This document shows positions 32,497 through 40,528 of a stretch of DNA of 64,000 bases, piece by piece. Made by a program: the position numbers and the translations under genes. Location: the NCBI GenBank assembly GCA_047602185.1, contig JASGHY010000001.1, positions 5,394,001 to 5,458,000 on the forward strand, written 5' to 3'. The notes under the pieces are model-generated. The model saw only the letters and a list, made by a program, of their open reading frames with translations, was not told the DNA's origin and made no database searches. Every line of letters begins with the position of its first letter. Positions within the stretch are counted from its first letter, which is position 1. The DNA comes from PMP191F sp047602185. Its GTDB lineage: Bacteria; Bacteroidota; Bacteroidia; Chitinophagales; Chitinophagaceae.

Positions 32497-34968
32497 ATGA
32501 ACACTCCCGTAGTTGTGCATACGGTATTCCATCACTCCTCCCTCTTTTACCATATCATTATTGATAGGCAGGGCAGGTGTATCTATGCCAACCTGTTGTT
32601 TCAGCACACATTGCAAGGTGGCAATGATCTTTTTGCCGTTTTATTACCTGCTTCTTCACGTTATCAGGAAATACTGGAACTGGATGTCCGGCACAATAGC
32701 CCTATTGTACTGGAAACGCACCATGCCAACGGCAAATGGATACAATGGGAGTTCAGCGCTTTGGATGAGAACAGCGTACAGGCAACCGGTAAGGATATTA
32801 CCCACGAGAAGCAGAACAATGAATTTGCACAGGAGTTTGAATTGCTGCTTGCCAATACTTCTTACACCATCGTCATCATTGATATTAATTTCTCCATTAT
32901 TGCTTTTAATGAAACTGCAGCGCGACAGGCCCGGCAAATGATGGGTAAAGACCTGCGTAAAGGGGCTTCTTTGCTGGACATTGTGGCTGAAGCCGAGGAG
33001 GAAGTAAAGGAGAAATTACGGGATTCTGTCCTGAAGGGAATACCGAACGAAGAGCCTGCTGAAATAACTACAGTAACCGGGGAAAAAGCTTTTTTTGATA
33101 CTTTGTTTCAGCCGGCCTATAACAGTAAAAAAGAACTGGTAGCTTTCATTATTACGGCCCGTGATGTAACAGAGCGAAAAAAAGCGAATGATGTACTGAA
33201 GCTGAATGAAGAACGCTGGAAATTTGCTCTGGAAGGCAGCAACCAGGGGGTGTGGGACTGGAATCTCCTGACAGATGAAGTATTCTATTCGCCCCGCTGG
33301 AAACAAATGCTGGGGCTTACAGATGATGACCTTAATAATGATATAGAGGATTGGTCCAAACGTCTTCACCCCGAAGACCGGCCTAAGGTAGATACCGATA
33401 TAGATATACACCTGCATGCAGTGAATCCCTATTATGAGAATATTTACAGGCTCCAGTGCAAGGATGGTGGCTGGAAATGGATACTGGCCAGAGGCGTTAT
33501 TATAGAAAAGACGAAAGACGGCAAACCCTTGCGGATGATCGGTACCCATACCGACATTACCGCACTTAAACAGGCAGAGATCGATCTGAATGCCTCAAGA
33601 GAGAATTACCGGCAACTGTTCTATTACAATCCGCAACCCATGTGGATCTACGATGTACATACGCTGCGTTTTCTTGAAGTAAATGAGGCTGCTATTAAGC
33701 ATTATGGATATTCGCTGGAAGAATTTCTGGAAATGACCATTCGTGATATCAGGCCGGTTGAAGACCAGGCCAGTCTTACAGTAAGATTGAATTATATTGA
33801 TAGCTTACCAGCGCCCGGTTTCCAGGAAAGTGTGTGGCGCCATGTAAAAAAAGACGGAAAAGTAATTGAAGTGGAAATAAAATCGCATAGTGTAGAATAC
33901 CAGGGGCATATTACGAGGCTGGTATTGGCTAATGATATTACAGAACGAAGGGAAGCTGCCTATAAACTGGCGCAGGAAAGACAATTGCTGCGTACCTTAA
34001 TCGACAATTTGCCAGACTACGTTTATATTAAGGATACGGCCTTAAAGACCATTATCAGCAATGAGGCTACGCTGGGGCAGGTAAACAGTGGTGCGGGCAG
34101 GCCGAGCCTGGTTATTGCGGAAGCGCAGATAGAGTCAGACAAAGAGGTAATACAAACCGGCAATGCTATTTACAACCTGGAAGAAACGATCAGGAGTAGT
34201 ACAGGTGAAGAGCGATGGATGCTGACCACCAAAATACCCTTAAAAGACAACGAAGATAAAGTGGTAGGATTGGTTGGCATTAGCCGTGATATTACAGAGC
34301 GGAGAAAAATGCAGACTGCGTTTGATGAACAGCGCCTGAACCTGCAACGAAGTATTACAGAAGCTACGATTGAGGCACAGGAACAGGAGCGGACAGATAT
34401 AGGTAAGGAGCTTCATGATAATATTAACCAGATACTGACAACGACCAAGCTGTACATTGATATGGCGTTGAATGACGAAGAGGTGAGAGAAGAGTTGTTG
34501 CACAAAACATATAATAATATTTCCAAAGCTATTGAAGAGATCCGCACGCTTTCCAAGGCATTAGTACCTCCTTCCCTGCAAGATATTGGACTGAAGGAGG
34601 CAATTAATGAAATGATTGTAAATTTACCTCCCGCAGCCGGGTTGTCTGTAAAGCTAAAGACGAGCGGACTACATAGCGAAAATATTTCCGCATCTGTAAA
34701 ACTGATGGCTTTTCGCATTGTGCAGGAGCAGTTGAACAACATCGTTAAGCATGCAAAAGCATTAAATGCGGAAATACGGTTGACGATCTCAGAAAAAATG
34801 CTTAATATCATTATCAGTGATGATGGTATAGGCTTTGATAGCAAAAAGAAGAGACGGGGTATAGGCTTAAGCAATATTAGTAGCCGTGCAACTTTGCACA
34901 AGGGACACGTAGAAATTATAACAGCTCCCGGTAGCGGATGTACGCTTAAAGTGTTTATACCACTGTAA
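32497..34968 (+). CDS. Cytoplasmic multi-PAS sensor histidine kinase (NarX/HisKA_3 type)
   Basis: 823 residues, no membrane segment. At least four PAS/PAC units: about 15-90 (degenerate), 105-228, 235-352 (NQGVWDWNLLTDEVFYSPRWKQMLG), 360-480 (NPQPMWIYDVHTLRFLEVNEAAIKHYG) and 485-605 (LIDNLPDYVYIKDTALKTIISN). HisKA_3 domain with phospho-acceptor H640 in ELHDNINQIL. The HATPase domain ends the protein (N-box QEQLNNIVKHA, DDGIGFD, GIGLSNI). The cognate regulator starts 10 bases downstream. Likely senses an internal cue such as redox state or a small ligand. Confidence 0.94.
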   Translation: MNTPVVVHTVFHHSSLFYHIIIDRQGRCIYANLLFQHTLQGGNDLFAVLLPASSRYQEILELDVRHNSPIVLETHHANGKWIQWEFSALDENSVQATGKDITHEKQNNEFAQEFELLLANTSYTIVIIDINFSIIAFNETAARQARQMMGKDLRKGASLLDIVAEAEEEVKEKLRDSVLKGIPNEEPAEITTVTGEKAFFDTLFQPAYNSKKELVAFIITARDVTERKKANDVLKLNEERWKFALEGSNQGVWDWNLLTDEVFYSPRWKQMLGLTDDDLNNDIEDWSKRLHPEDRPKVDTDIDIHLHAVNPYYENIYRLQCKDGGWKWILARGVIIEKTKDGKPLRMIGTHTDITALKQAEIDLNASRENYRQLFYYNPQPMWIYDVHTLRFLEVNEAAIKHYGYSLEEFLEMTIRDIRPVEDQASLTVRLNYIDSLPAPGFQESVWRHVKKDGKVIEVEIKSHSVEYQGHITRLVLANDITERREAAYKLAQERQLLRTLIDNLPDYVYIKDTALKTIISNEATLGQVNSGAGRPSLVIAEAQIESDKEVIQTGNAIYNLEETIRSSTGEERWMLTTKIPLKDNEDKVVGLVGISRDITERRKMQTAFDEQRLNLQRSITEATIEAQEQERTDIGKELHDNINQILTTTKLYIDMALNDEEVREELLHKTYNNISKAIEEIRTLSKALVPPSLQDIGLKEAINEMIVNLPPAAGLSVKLKTSGLHSENISASVKLMAFRIVQEQLNNIVKHAKALNAEIRLTISEKMLNIIISDDGIGFDSKKKRRGIGLSNISSRATLHKGHVEIITAPGSGCTLKVFIPL

Positions 34969-34978
34969 ATAATATCTT

Positions 34979-35614
34979 ATGGGCAAAATCTCCATCATGA
35001 TTGTGGATGACCATACCCTCATTCGTGAAACATGGTCTTTTTTGTTAGGCAGGAACGAAGGTTTTGAAGTAATAGCAGAAGTGGGTGAAGGCCAGCGTGC
35101 AATTGAACTGGCACGCGATAAAAGGCCCAATATTGTATTGCTGGATATTAATATGACCCCCCTTAACGGCTTTGATGTGCTGAAAATGATCCGTAAGCTT
35201 TCGCCGGGGTCAAAGGTAATTGCCGTGTCGATGCACTCGCAGCCGGCTTATGCCAAAAAAATGCTTCGTCTCGGTGCACGTGGTTATGTAACCAAAAATT
35301 CTCCGCGACAGGAGATGCTGGATGCAATAGAAGAAGTTTCCAGGGGTAATGTATACGTATGCCAGGAGGTAAAGAATATTCTCTCCGCTCAAATGCTGGG
35401 CAATGAAGAAAGTGGTCCCGGCCTTAACCAGTTATCCGAACGAGAGCTGGAAGTGATCCACCTCATCCGTGACGGATTATCCTCTAAAGAAATAGCTGAT
35501 AAACTGGCTATCTCCATCAAAACGGTAGAGGTGCACCGGCATAACATATTAAAAAAATTGAAAGTAAAGAACACCGCCTCCCTCATCAATTATATTAACT
35601 CAAGTGGTTTATAA
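34979..35614 (+). CDS. NarL/FixJ-type response regulator, partner of the upstream kinase
   Basis: 211 residues. Receiver domain with D10/D11, phosphoacceptor D56 (VLLDINM) and Lys in GYVTKNSP; LuxR helix-turn-helix about 143-202 (LSERELEVIHLIRDGLSSKEIADKLAISIKTVEVHRHNILKKL). It follows the HisKA_3 kinase by 10 bases, so the two form a two-component operon. Very similar to the regulator at 29447, so the kinase may also phosphorylate that one. Confidence 0.95.
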   Translation: MGKISIMIVDDHTLIRETWSFLLGRNEGFEVIAEVGEGQRAIELARDKRPNIVLLDINMTPLNGFDVLKMIRKLSPGSKVIAVSMHSQPAYAKKMLRLGARGYVTKNSPRQEMLDAIEEVSRGNVYVCQEVKNILSAQMLGNEESGPGLNQLSERELEVIHLIRDGLSSKEIADKLAISIKTVEVHRHNILKKLKVKNTASLINYINSSGL

Positions 35615-35801
35615 AACAATAAGTGTTTTTAAGTAAAAGCCACAGATAGTTCAGCCCAATGCTGGCATGCTGTAAGTATTTGGGTAAATTAGAAGCCTGA
35701 AAACCAGAACTTCAGGTAGAAGGCTGGCAATATTTCATCTCTTCCTGGCAATGGTGGTTAATTGCGTTTCAAGCTCAGTAAAATGTGTTTATACTGAAAC
35801 T

Positions 35802-36212
35802 ATGAACCAGGAAATTACCATTCTGATTGTAGATGATAATCACTTTATGAGGGAAACGCTTAGTTTTCTTATTTCACGTGTTGAAAATTTTCATCTCGTA
35901 GGACAGGCAAGCAGTGGCGTGGAAGCAATTCAATTGGCGCAGGATCTTGCGCCGGATATTATTTTGCTGGATATTAATATGACGCCTGTCAATGGATTTG
36001 AAGCAACCAGGAAGATCCTTAAAAAAAATCCTCTTATAAAGATTATTGGCTTATCTGTTCATAAGCAGCCGTCGTACGCAAAAAACATTCTTCAATTAGG
36101 TGCACGCGGTTATATCACCAAAAGCTCTCCACATAAAGAAATCATATTTGCCATTAATCGTGTGTTTGAAGGCAGCGAATATGTTTGCGAAGAATTGACA
36201 GACCTTCTGTAA
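35802..36212 (+). CDS. Receiver-only response regulator
   Basis: 136 residues from the ATG at 35802 (MNQEITILIVDDNHFMRETL). Receiver domain complete: D11/D12, phosphoacceptor D57 (ILLDINM) and Lys in GYITKSSP. It is a paralogue of the regulators at 29447 and 34979, but the protein stops right where the linker to the LuxR domain would start (VCEELTDLL), and no DNA-binding remnant was seen in the next 300 bases. It may be a phosphate sink, a partner-binding protein, or a truncated copy. An upstream ATG at 35751 is open but adds an unlikely N-terminus. Confidence 0.85.
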   Translation: MNQEITILIVDDNHFMRETLSFLISRVENFHLVGQASSGVEAIQLAQDLAPDIILLDINMTPVNGFEATRKILKKNPLIKIIGLSVHKQPSYAKNILQLGARGYITKSSPHKEIIFAINRVFEGSEYVCEELTDLL

Positions 36213-36567
36213 ACATCCGCCAGCCCAATTCAGCGATCTCCCTAATTCTATATTAGCATCGATGTTGTTATGTAATATTTTCTTCCTTAAGAAAATACGC
36301 AATATGTTTTTCCGGCATATTGCATTGATTATTTTATGATTAGAAACTTTGTAAGCCTCTCTGGTAAGCTGTTTTACTGCTTTCGTAATTGTTATTATAG
36401 CCCAAACGGGCTGTTTGGCAAAGAATTTGTTACTTTTTTGGAGCCGACCGTTTAGCTTCCTATGGGAAACCACTAGAACACTAGAACAGGCCTGTTCAAA
36501 TTTCTGATTCCTTTGACTGAACATTTAAAGAATTTAAGGGAGATTTGCTTCTCCCTTTTATTTTTTT
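36213..36567. other. Gene-free region with tandem hairpins upstream of sixA
   Basis: 355 bases. Two hairpins stand side by side: ATTTTCTT/AAGAAAAT (36277-36296) and GCAATATG/CATATTGC (36299-36323). A perfect 14-base palindrome GAACAGGCCTGTTC lies at 36484-36497. A third hairpin touches the sixA start. No protein gene is supported on either strand. Confidence 0.5.
36536..36567 (+). promoter_or_regulatory. Terminator-like hairpin directly before sixA
   Basis: Stem AAGGGAGA/TCTCCCTT (8 bp), loop TTTGCT, then TTATTTTTTT running into the ATG at 36568. Same layout and similar stem as the hairpin before rimP. Confidence 0.55.
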
Positions 36568-37059
36568 ATGAAATCAATTATTCTTGTAAGGCACGCTAAG
36601 AGCAGCTGGGATGATATTACCGTTAAGGATTTTGATCGTCCGCTTAACGACCGTGGTAAACGTGATGCGCCTGTAATGGCCAGAAGACTGCTGGATAAGA
36701 AAATAGTGATCGATGCATTTATAACCAGTACAGCTAAAAGAGCCAGAAAAACAGCAACTATTTTTGCCGAAGAGTTTAAAGTTGATAAAGACCAGCTGAT
36801 ACTGGTGCCTGAACTATACCTACCTGCTCCCGAAGCCTTTCTGAAGGCTATACAAAATGCGCCTGCTGCTGCAGATACTATCGCCCTGTTTTCGCACAAT
36901 CCCGGTATTACAGAATTTGCCAACAGCCTTACAACGGTTCGTGTAGACGATATGCCTACCTGTGCCATGTATGGCATTAAGCTGGACATTGACTCGTGGC
37001 ACAACTTTGGTGTTGCTGGGAAGACATTCTGGTTTTTTGACTATCCCAAAGCCGTTTAA
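36568..37059 (+). CDS. sixA: Phosphohistidine phosphatase SixA-like
   Basis: Histidine phosphatase superfamily, 163 residues. The phosphoglycerate-mutase-like start LVRHAKSSW gives catalytic H9; ITSTAKRARKTA holds the second Arg, ELYLPAPEAF follows, and ALFSHNPGITEFAN gives the second catalytic His. SixA removes phosphate from histidines of phosphorelay proteins; the nearby kinase and regulators make that plausible, but the family also holds general phosphatases. The start codon follows a T-rich hairpin tail with no Shine-Dalgarno site. Confidence 0.88.
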   Translation: MKSIILVRHAKSSWDDITVKDFDRPLNDRGKRDAPVMARRLLDKKIVIDAFITSTAKRARKTATIFAEEFKVDKDQLILVPELYLPAPEAFLKAIQNAPAAADTIALFSHNPGITEFANSLTTVRVDDMPTCAMYGIKLDIDSWHNFGVAGKTFWFFDYPKAV

Positions 37060-37311
37060 ACACGGTAAGTGTGCTGGTTCAACTGTTGTACTTTGCAGGG
37101 CAACAGTTAATTTTTTCGTGCAGATGTATAAGAAACCTGTGCAATTATCATTTAAATTGTGATACATTCACAACCCGTATCCCCGTACCACACAATCCAA
37201 TTCTTTTATCTCCTATTTTCCTTGAAGAACCCACGTGTACTTCAAATATCCTGCTGATAATCACTAATCCTTCCCCTGACGTTTTCGCACTCTTATCAAA
37301 CCACCATATTT

Positions 37312-38841
37312 ATGCAACGACATTTACCCAATGTATCGCTGTTGATGAGATCATTGTCAGCACTTGCCTGTATCTGTGTACTTGCTGGTCATGTGAAATC
37401 ACAGTGTACCGTTAAGACTATTAGTAAATTACAACAGGTTACCAGTCTGGGAGGAGTTATTGATTCTAAAGGCTATTTTACCGGGTTATTAAGGTGGCTG
37501 CCGGCTGATTATAATTCCAATACCACTACGAAGTATCCAATGATTGTGAGTTTCGCAGGGCTGGATGCTATGGGTACTGGAGCACCTGTATCGCAGGAAG
37601 GTGGACTTTGTAAGATTGTAAGTGAAAGTGGTACCAGCTTGGCCAGCAAAATTGAAAGCGGAGAAATAAGCAACAATATCAGTGGGCAAACTCCTTATAT
37701 CTACATAATTCCTCAATTCAGAAATTATGTAGGCACGCCTATAGATTCGTTGCGCCATGCTGATGAAGTAGAGGCGCTATTAGATTATCTGGTTGCGAAT
37801 TACAGAGTAGACATTACGCGTATTTATTTAACTGGTAGCAGTGCCGGTGCTAATATTGCTATGGACTACGTAGCCAGCAGTTTAGTCCGTTCACAGCGTA
37901 TAGCGGGAATGGCGCTCAGCTCACTATGCTACAGATATGCATTTGTAAAAAACAATAATGGATTTGATGTGATTGCCGATTCCCAACTGCCTACCTGGTT
38001 TGTCCAATGCTCGATAGATAATACCTGTGCTTATACTGAAGGCAGTACAAATTATCCGGGTGTGCAAATAGCCGATGATTGGGTAAATGGAATTACTGCT
38101 GCCGGCGCTGCTATAACACCTTTGTATAATAGGTTGGTTGCAGGCCCTCCCGGGGGAGGCACTATTAATTATTGTCACGAATATTTTCCGCACGATACCT
38201 GGCGAACATTGTATGCACCCACATACGCCAATGCAGCTGGTAAAAACCTGTATGCCTGGTTGTATTCCTATACCAGGCCTGATGCTACCCTGCCGGTGCG
38301 CATGAAGGATTTTAGTGCCCGGTTACAGAATGGGCGGGTGTACCTGCACTGGACCACACTTGCCGAGACTAATAATAAATCATTTACTATTGAAAGGGCA
38401 GGCAGTAACGGTCAGTTCTCTGCTATAGCAAATGTTGCTGGCAAAGGTGATGCTGATGTTACAAATGCATATGAGTTTGTCGATGAGCAGCCGCTTGTGA
38501 ACCTTAGTTATTACAGACTGGTACAAACGGACATTGATGGAAAGAAAACTGCTTTTGAGATCAAAAAGATCATGAACAAAGGCAGTCTGAAGCAATTGCT
38601 GGTGGTAGCCCCCAATCCTTTTACCACTGAATTGTCAGCCTACCTTACGCTGGATAAAACGCAAAAAATAACAGCAGTGGTGACTGATCTTAACGGTAAG
38701 CAGTTATCCACGGTAAGTGCTGTTTATAATGAAGGCACTTCAGAGATCACTATACCGGCTACTAAACTGGCGAGAGGTATTTATCTGCTGAAGGTAACAG
38801 GTGAAGGATTTTCGCAAACACAAAAAGTAGTGAAACAATAG
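37312..38841 (+). CDS. Secreted esterase/PHB-depolymerase-like protein with T9SS sorting domain
   Basis: 509 residues. Signal peptide after a basic start (SLLMRSLSALACICVLAGHVKSQ). Alpha/beta hydrolase domain about 35-325 with nucleophile in TGSSAGAN and a likely His in HEYFPHDTW. A linker domain, about 330-425, is followed by a type 9 secretion C-terminal sorting domain (APNPFTTELSAYL ... LARGIYLLKVTGEGFSQTQKVVKQ). So it is exported through T9SS and cleaved or anchored at the surface. The substrate is unknown; related enzymes act on polyester or feruloyl/acetyl esters. Confidence 0.85.
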   Translation: MQRHLPNVSLLMRSLSALACICVLAGHVKSQCTVKTISKLQQVTSLGGVIDSKGYFTGLLRWLPADYNSNTTTKYPMIVSFAGLDAMGTGAPVSQEGGLCKIVSESGTSLASKIESGEISNNISGQTPYIYIIPQFRNYVGTPIDSLRHADEVEALLDYLVANYRVDITRIYLTGSSAGANIAMDYVASSLVRSQRIAGMALSSLCYRYAFVKNNNGFDVIADSQLPTWFVQCSIDNTCAYTEGSTNYPGVQIADDWVNGITAAGAAITPLYNRLVAGPPGGGTINYCHEYFPHDTWRTLYAPTYANAAGKNLYAWLYSYTRPDATLPVRMKDFSARLQNGRVYLHWTTLAETNNKSFTIERAGSNGQFSAIANVAGKGDADVTNAYEFVDEQPLVNLSYYRLVQTDIDGKKTAFEIKKIMNKGSLKQLLVVAPNPFTTELSAYLTLDKTQKITAVVTDLNGKQLSTVSAVYNEGTSEITIPATKLARGIYLLKVTGEGFSQTQKVVKQ

Positions 38842-38868
38842 TCGTTTTTGTATTTAAGGCCAATTTGC

Positions 38869-38907
38869 CGGTGTTACTCTGTTGAAAGGGTAGCACCGCT
38901 TTTTTTT
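38869..38907 (+). terminator. Intrinsic terminator of the T9SS esterase gene
   Basis: Stem CGGTGTTAC/GTAGCACCG (9 bp, one G-U), then C and a run of eight T. It overlaps the last codons of the convergent glycosyltransferase gene that ends at 38874. Confidence 0.75.
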
Positions 38908-40016
38908 GTGATAGTCTCAATGACAGTTTGCAGTACTGTTTTATAGGCTTCCTGGTGATATATGGCTTTTGTAAAGGTGAAAGCTTTGGCCGCCTCCAGC
39001 GCATGCTGTAGATCAAAATGCGACTGTTCTACTGCATAAGCCAGTTGCCGGGAATGCAGCCAGTGAGCAACATATTCCTGCTCTGCCTGCCCGGGTGTAG
39101 GAACCAGGATGATCTTTTTACCAAGCTTCAAAACATCCATAATGGTTGTATAGCCTGCACGACTGATGATCATTTCGGCTGCACAGATCAGCTGGTTTAG
39201 TTCGCTTGCTTTTACGTGGTCATAAATGGTAACATGTGCGGGTATATTGGCAGGGGTAGCAGTACCTGTTAAGCCACGGATAATGATGGTGGGTACTGAA
39301 ACTGTTTGAAGGGCACTTAACAGAATGCTTTCAAATATGCTGCGTTGGGGTTCGGGTCCGGAGAGAATGATAAGTAAAGGGATCCCGGTATTAGGCGCAA
39401 TACATGCCTGCATGCGCGACAATGGCCCCAGGTATTGTACAGGTATCGGTGGCAGGGATTCCGGGTTAGAAAGCCGTCCGGCTAGTGCATCAACTCCATG
39501 ATTGTCGGGCACCCAGCAACTGCTGAAATGAGTAATCTGCCGGTAATTGAACTGCTGCGCAATTTTGTTTGCCCAACTACCCAGGCCGGTTTGAATATAG
39601 AGTTGGTGGGTAATGAAAAAAGAAGGAACCTGTTTGGAATAAAAGCCAAACCTGTTGTCGGAAATAATAATGTCAGGTCGGTGTTGCTGCAAAAACTGTT
39701 TCAGCCAGCGATTCTCCTGTTTGATCTTTGTCAAAATTTTAGGAAGCTGAAAAACGATCCTGGTTATCGTGCGCCATTTACGGGTACCATAACCCACATT
39801 GTACCCTTCGAGATGAACGAAACTTAGCTGCGGAAATTCGGAAATTAACAATTCCTTTTGGCGGCTGTTGCAGGCGACCAACACGTCACAATTCAGTTGT
39901 AGCAGACTGTGGATGATTGGAATACAACGAGTAGTATGTCCTAATCCCCAATCCAATGGCGAAAGCAGGATTAAGGGTTTTGTATTATCCCCGTTAAAAT
40001 TCAAATTAGCGCCCAA
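38874..40016 (-). CDS. Glycosyltransferase, MurG/GT28-like fold
   Basis: 380 residues, GT-B-type. N-terminal glycine-rich loop SPLDWGLGHTTRCIPI binds the acceptor side; the C-terminal half has the nucleotide-sugar site pattern (LLIILSGPEPQRS, then EMIISRAGYTTIMDVLKLGKKIILVPTPGQAEQEYVA), as in MurG and UDP-sugar transferases of family 28. Sugar and acceptor are unknown. The only in-frame starts are TTG; the TTG at 40016 keeps the longest N-terminus before a stop at 40026. Confidence 0.83.
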   Translation of the reverse strand: MGANLNFNGDNTKPLILLSPLDWGLGHTTRCIPIIHSLLQLNCDVLVACNSRQKELLISEFPQLSFVHLEGYNVGYGTRKWRTITRIVFQLPKILTKIKQENRWLKQFLQQHRPDIIISDNRFGFYSKQVPSFFITHQLYIQTGLGSWANKIAQQFNYRQITHFSSCWVPDNHGVDALAGRLSNPESLPPIPVQYLGPLSRMQACIAPNTGIPLLIILSGPEPQRSIFESILLSALQTVSVPTIIIRGLTGTATPANIPAHVTIYDHVKASELNQLICAAEMIISRAGYTTIMDVLKLGKKIILVPTPGQAEQEYVAHWLHSRQLAYAVEQSHFDLQHALEAAKAFTFTKAIYHQEAYKTVLQTVIETITKKSGATLSTE

Positions 40017-40026
40017 CTTTAAATAC

Positions 40027-40034
40027 TAATTTTG
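40027..40034 (+). promoter_or_regulatory. Probable -7 promoter element for the small lipoprotein gene
   Basis: TAATTTTG, exact TAnnTTTG, 38 bases before the ATG at 40072. It sits in the short gap between this gene and the divergent glycosyltransferase. Confidence 0.5.
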
Positions 40035-40071
40035 GGCTAAAGTAGTTTATTTAGGAGAGGAGTGAAATTTT

Positions 40072-40212
40072 ATGAGAAATACTAACTATCGATTGATTTT
40101 TTTATTAATTTTCATAGGGATTCTTGCAGTCAGTTGCAGTTCCGGAAACCGTATAGGCGGCTCTTCTAAAAAATGCGGCTGTGGATTAAATAAAGGCTTT
40201 GTAGGATATTAA
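40072..40212 (+). CDS. 46-residue lipoprotein
   Basis: Short gene with a full export signal: MRNTNYRLIFLLIFIGILAVSC, giving a lipobox LAVSC with Cys22. The mature part is only 25 residues, rich in Gly, Ser and Lys (SSGNRIGGSSKKCGCGLNKG) with a CGC motif that could bind metal. A purine-rich GGAGAGGAG lies 9-17 bases before the ATG, and a -7 promoter element precedes it. It stops 13 bases before the next gene, so the two are likely an operon. Small Cys-containing lipoproteins of this type are common in Bacteroidota; function unknown. Confidence 0.75.
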   Translation: MRNTNYRLIFLLIFIGILAVSCSSGNRIGGSSKKCGCGLNKGFVGY

Positions 40213-40225
40213 AATCCAGGTTAAA

Positions 40226-40474
40226 ATGAAAACGCCCAATCGCGATTTGCTTGTCCTCGTAAGAGACGAAGGTTTAAACGAGGACGCCATTGAAAATGAA
40301 CTGGAACGCTTAAACCAGTTGTTGATTGACTCAGAAACAGTAGAGAACTTCTGTACTGTTCATGAAATTTTTGACCTGAATAAATACAAGGTCATCTCCC
40401 GCTATTCTGCCCTGCAGAAGCTTATTCACCAGGACCAGTTGAAGCCTTTTGTATTCCTGTCTAACAAGAACTAA
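40226..40474 (+). CDS. Conserved small cytoplasmic protein, unknown
   Basis: 82 residues, acidic, no signal peptide, mainly helical by composition (EDAIENELERLNQLLIDSETVENFCTVHEIF). No family is recognised by eye. It follows the 46-residue lipoprotein and ends before a strong bidirectional terminator, so the two-gene unit is well bounded. Confidence 0.75.
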   Translation: MKTPNRDLLVLVRDEGLNEDAIENELERLNQLLIDSETVENFCTVHEIFDLNKYKVISRYSALQKLIHQDQLKPFVFLSNKN

Positions 40475-40491
40475 CTGTTTTACAACATATT

Positions 40492-40525
40492 AAAAAGCCC
40501 GGATGTTTAATACTCCGGGCTTTTT
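40492..40525. terminator. Bidirectional intrinsic terminator
   Basis: Perfect 12-bp stem AAAAAGCCCGGA/TCCGGGCTTTTT, 10-base loop, T-rich on both strands. It serves the small-protein operon and the convergent aminotransferase gene. Confidence 0.9.
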
Positions 40526-40528
40526 CTT

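Noticed and set aside
36096..36524. 142-residue minus-strand frame over the end of the receiver-only regulator
   Set aside because: Overlaps a real gene and the hairpin region; no recognisable domain.
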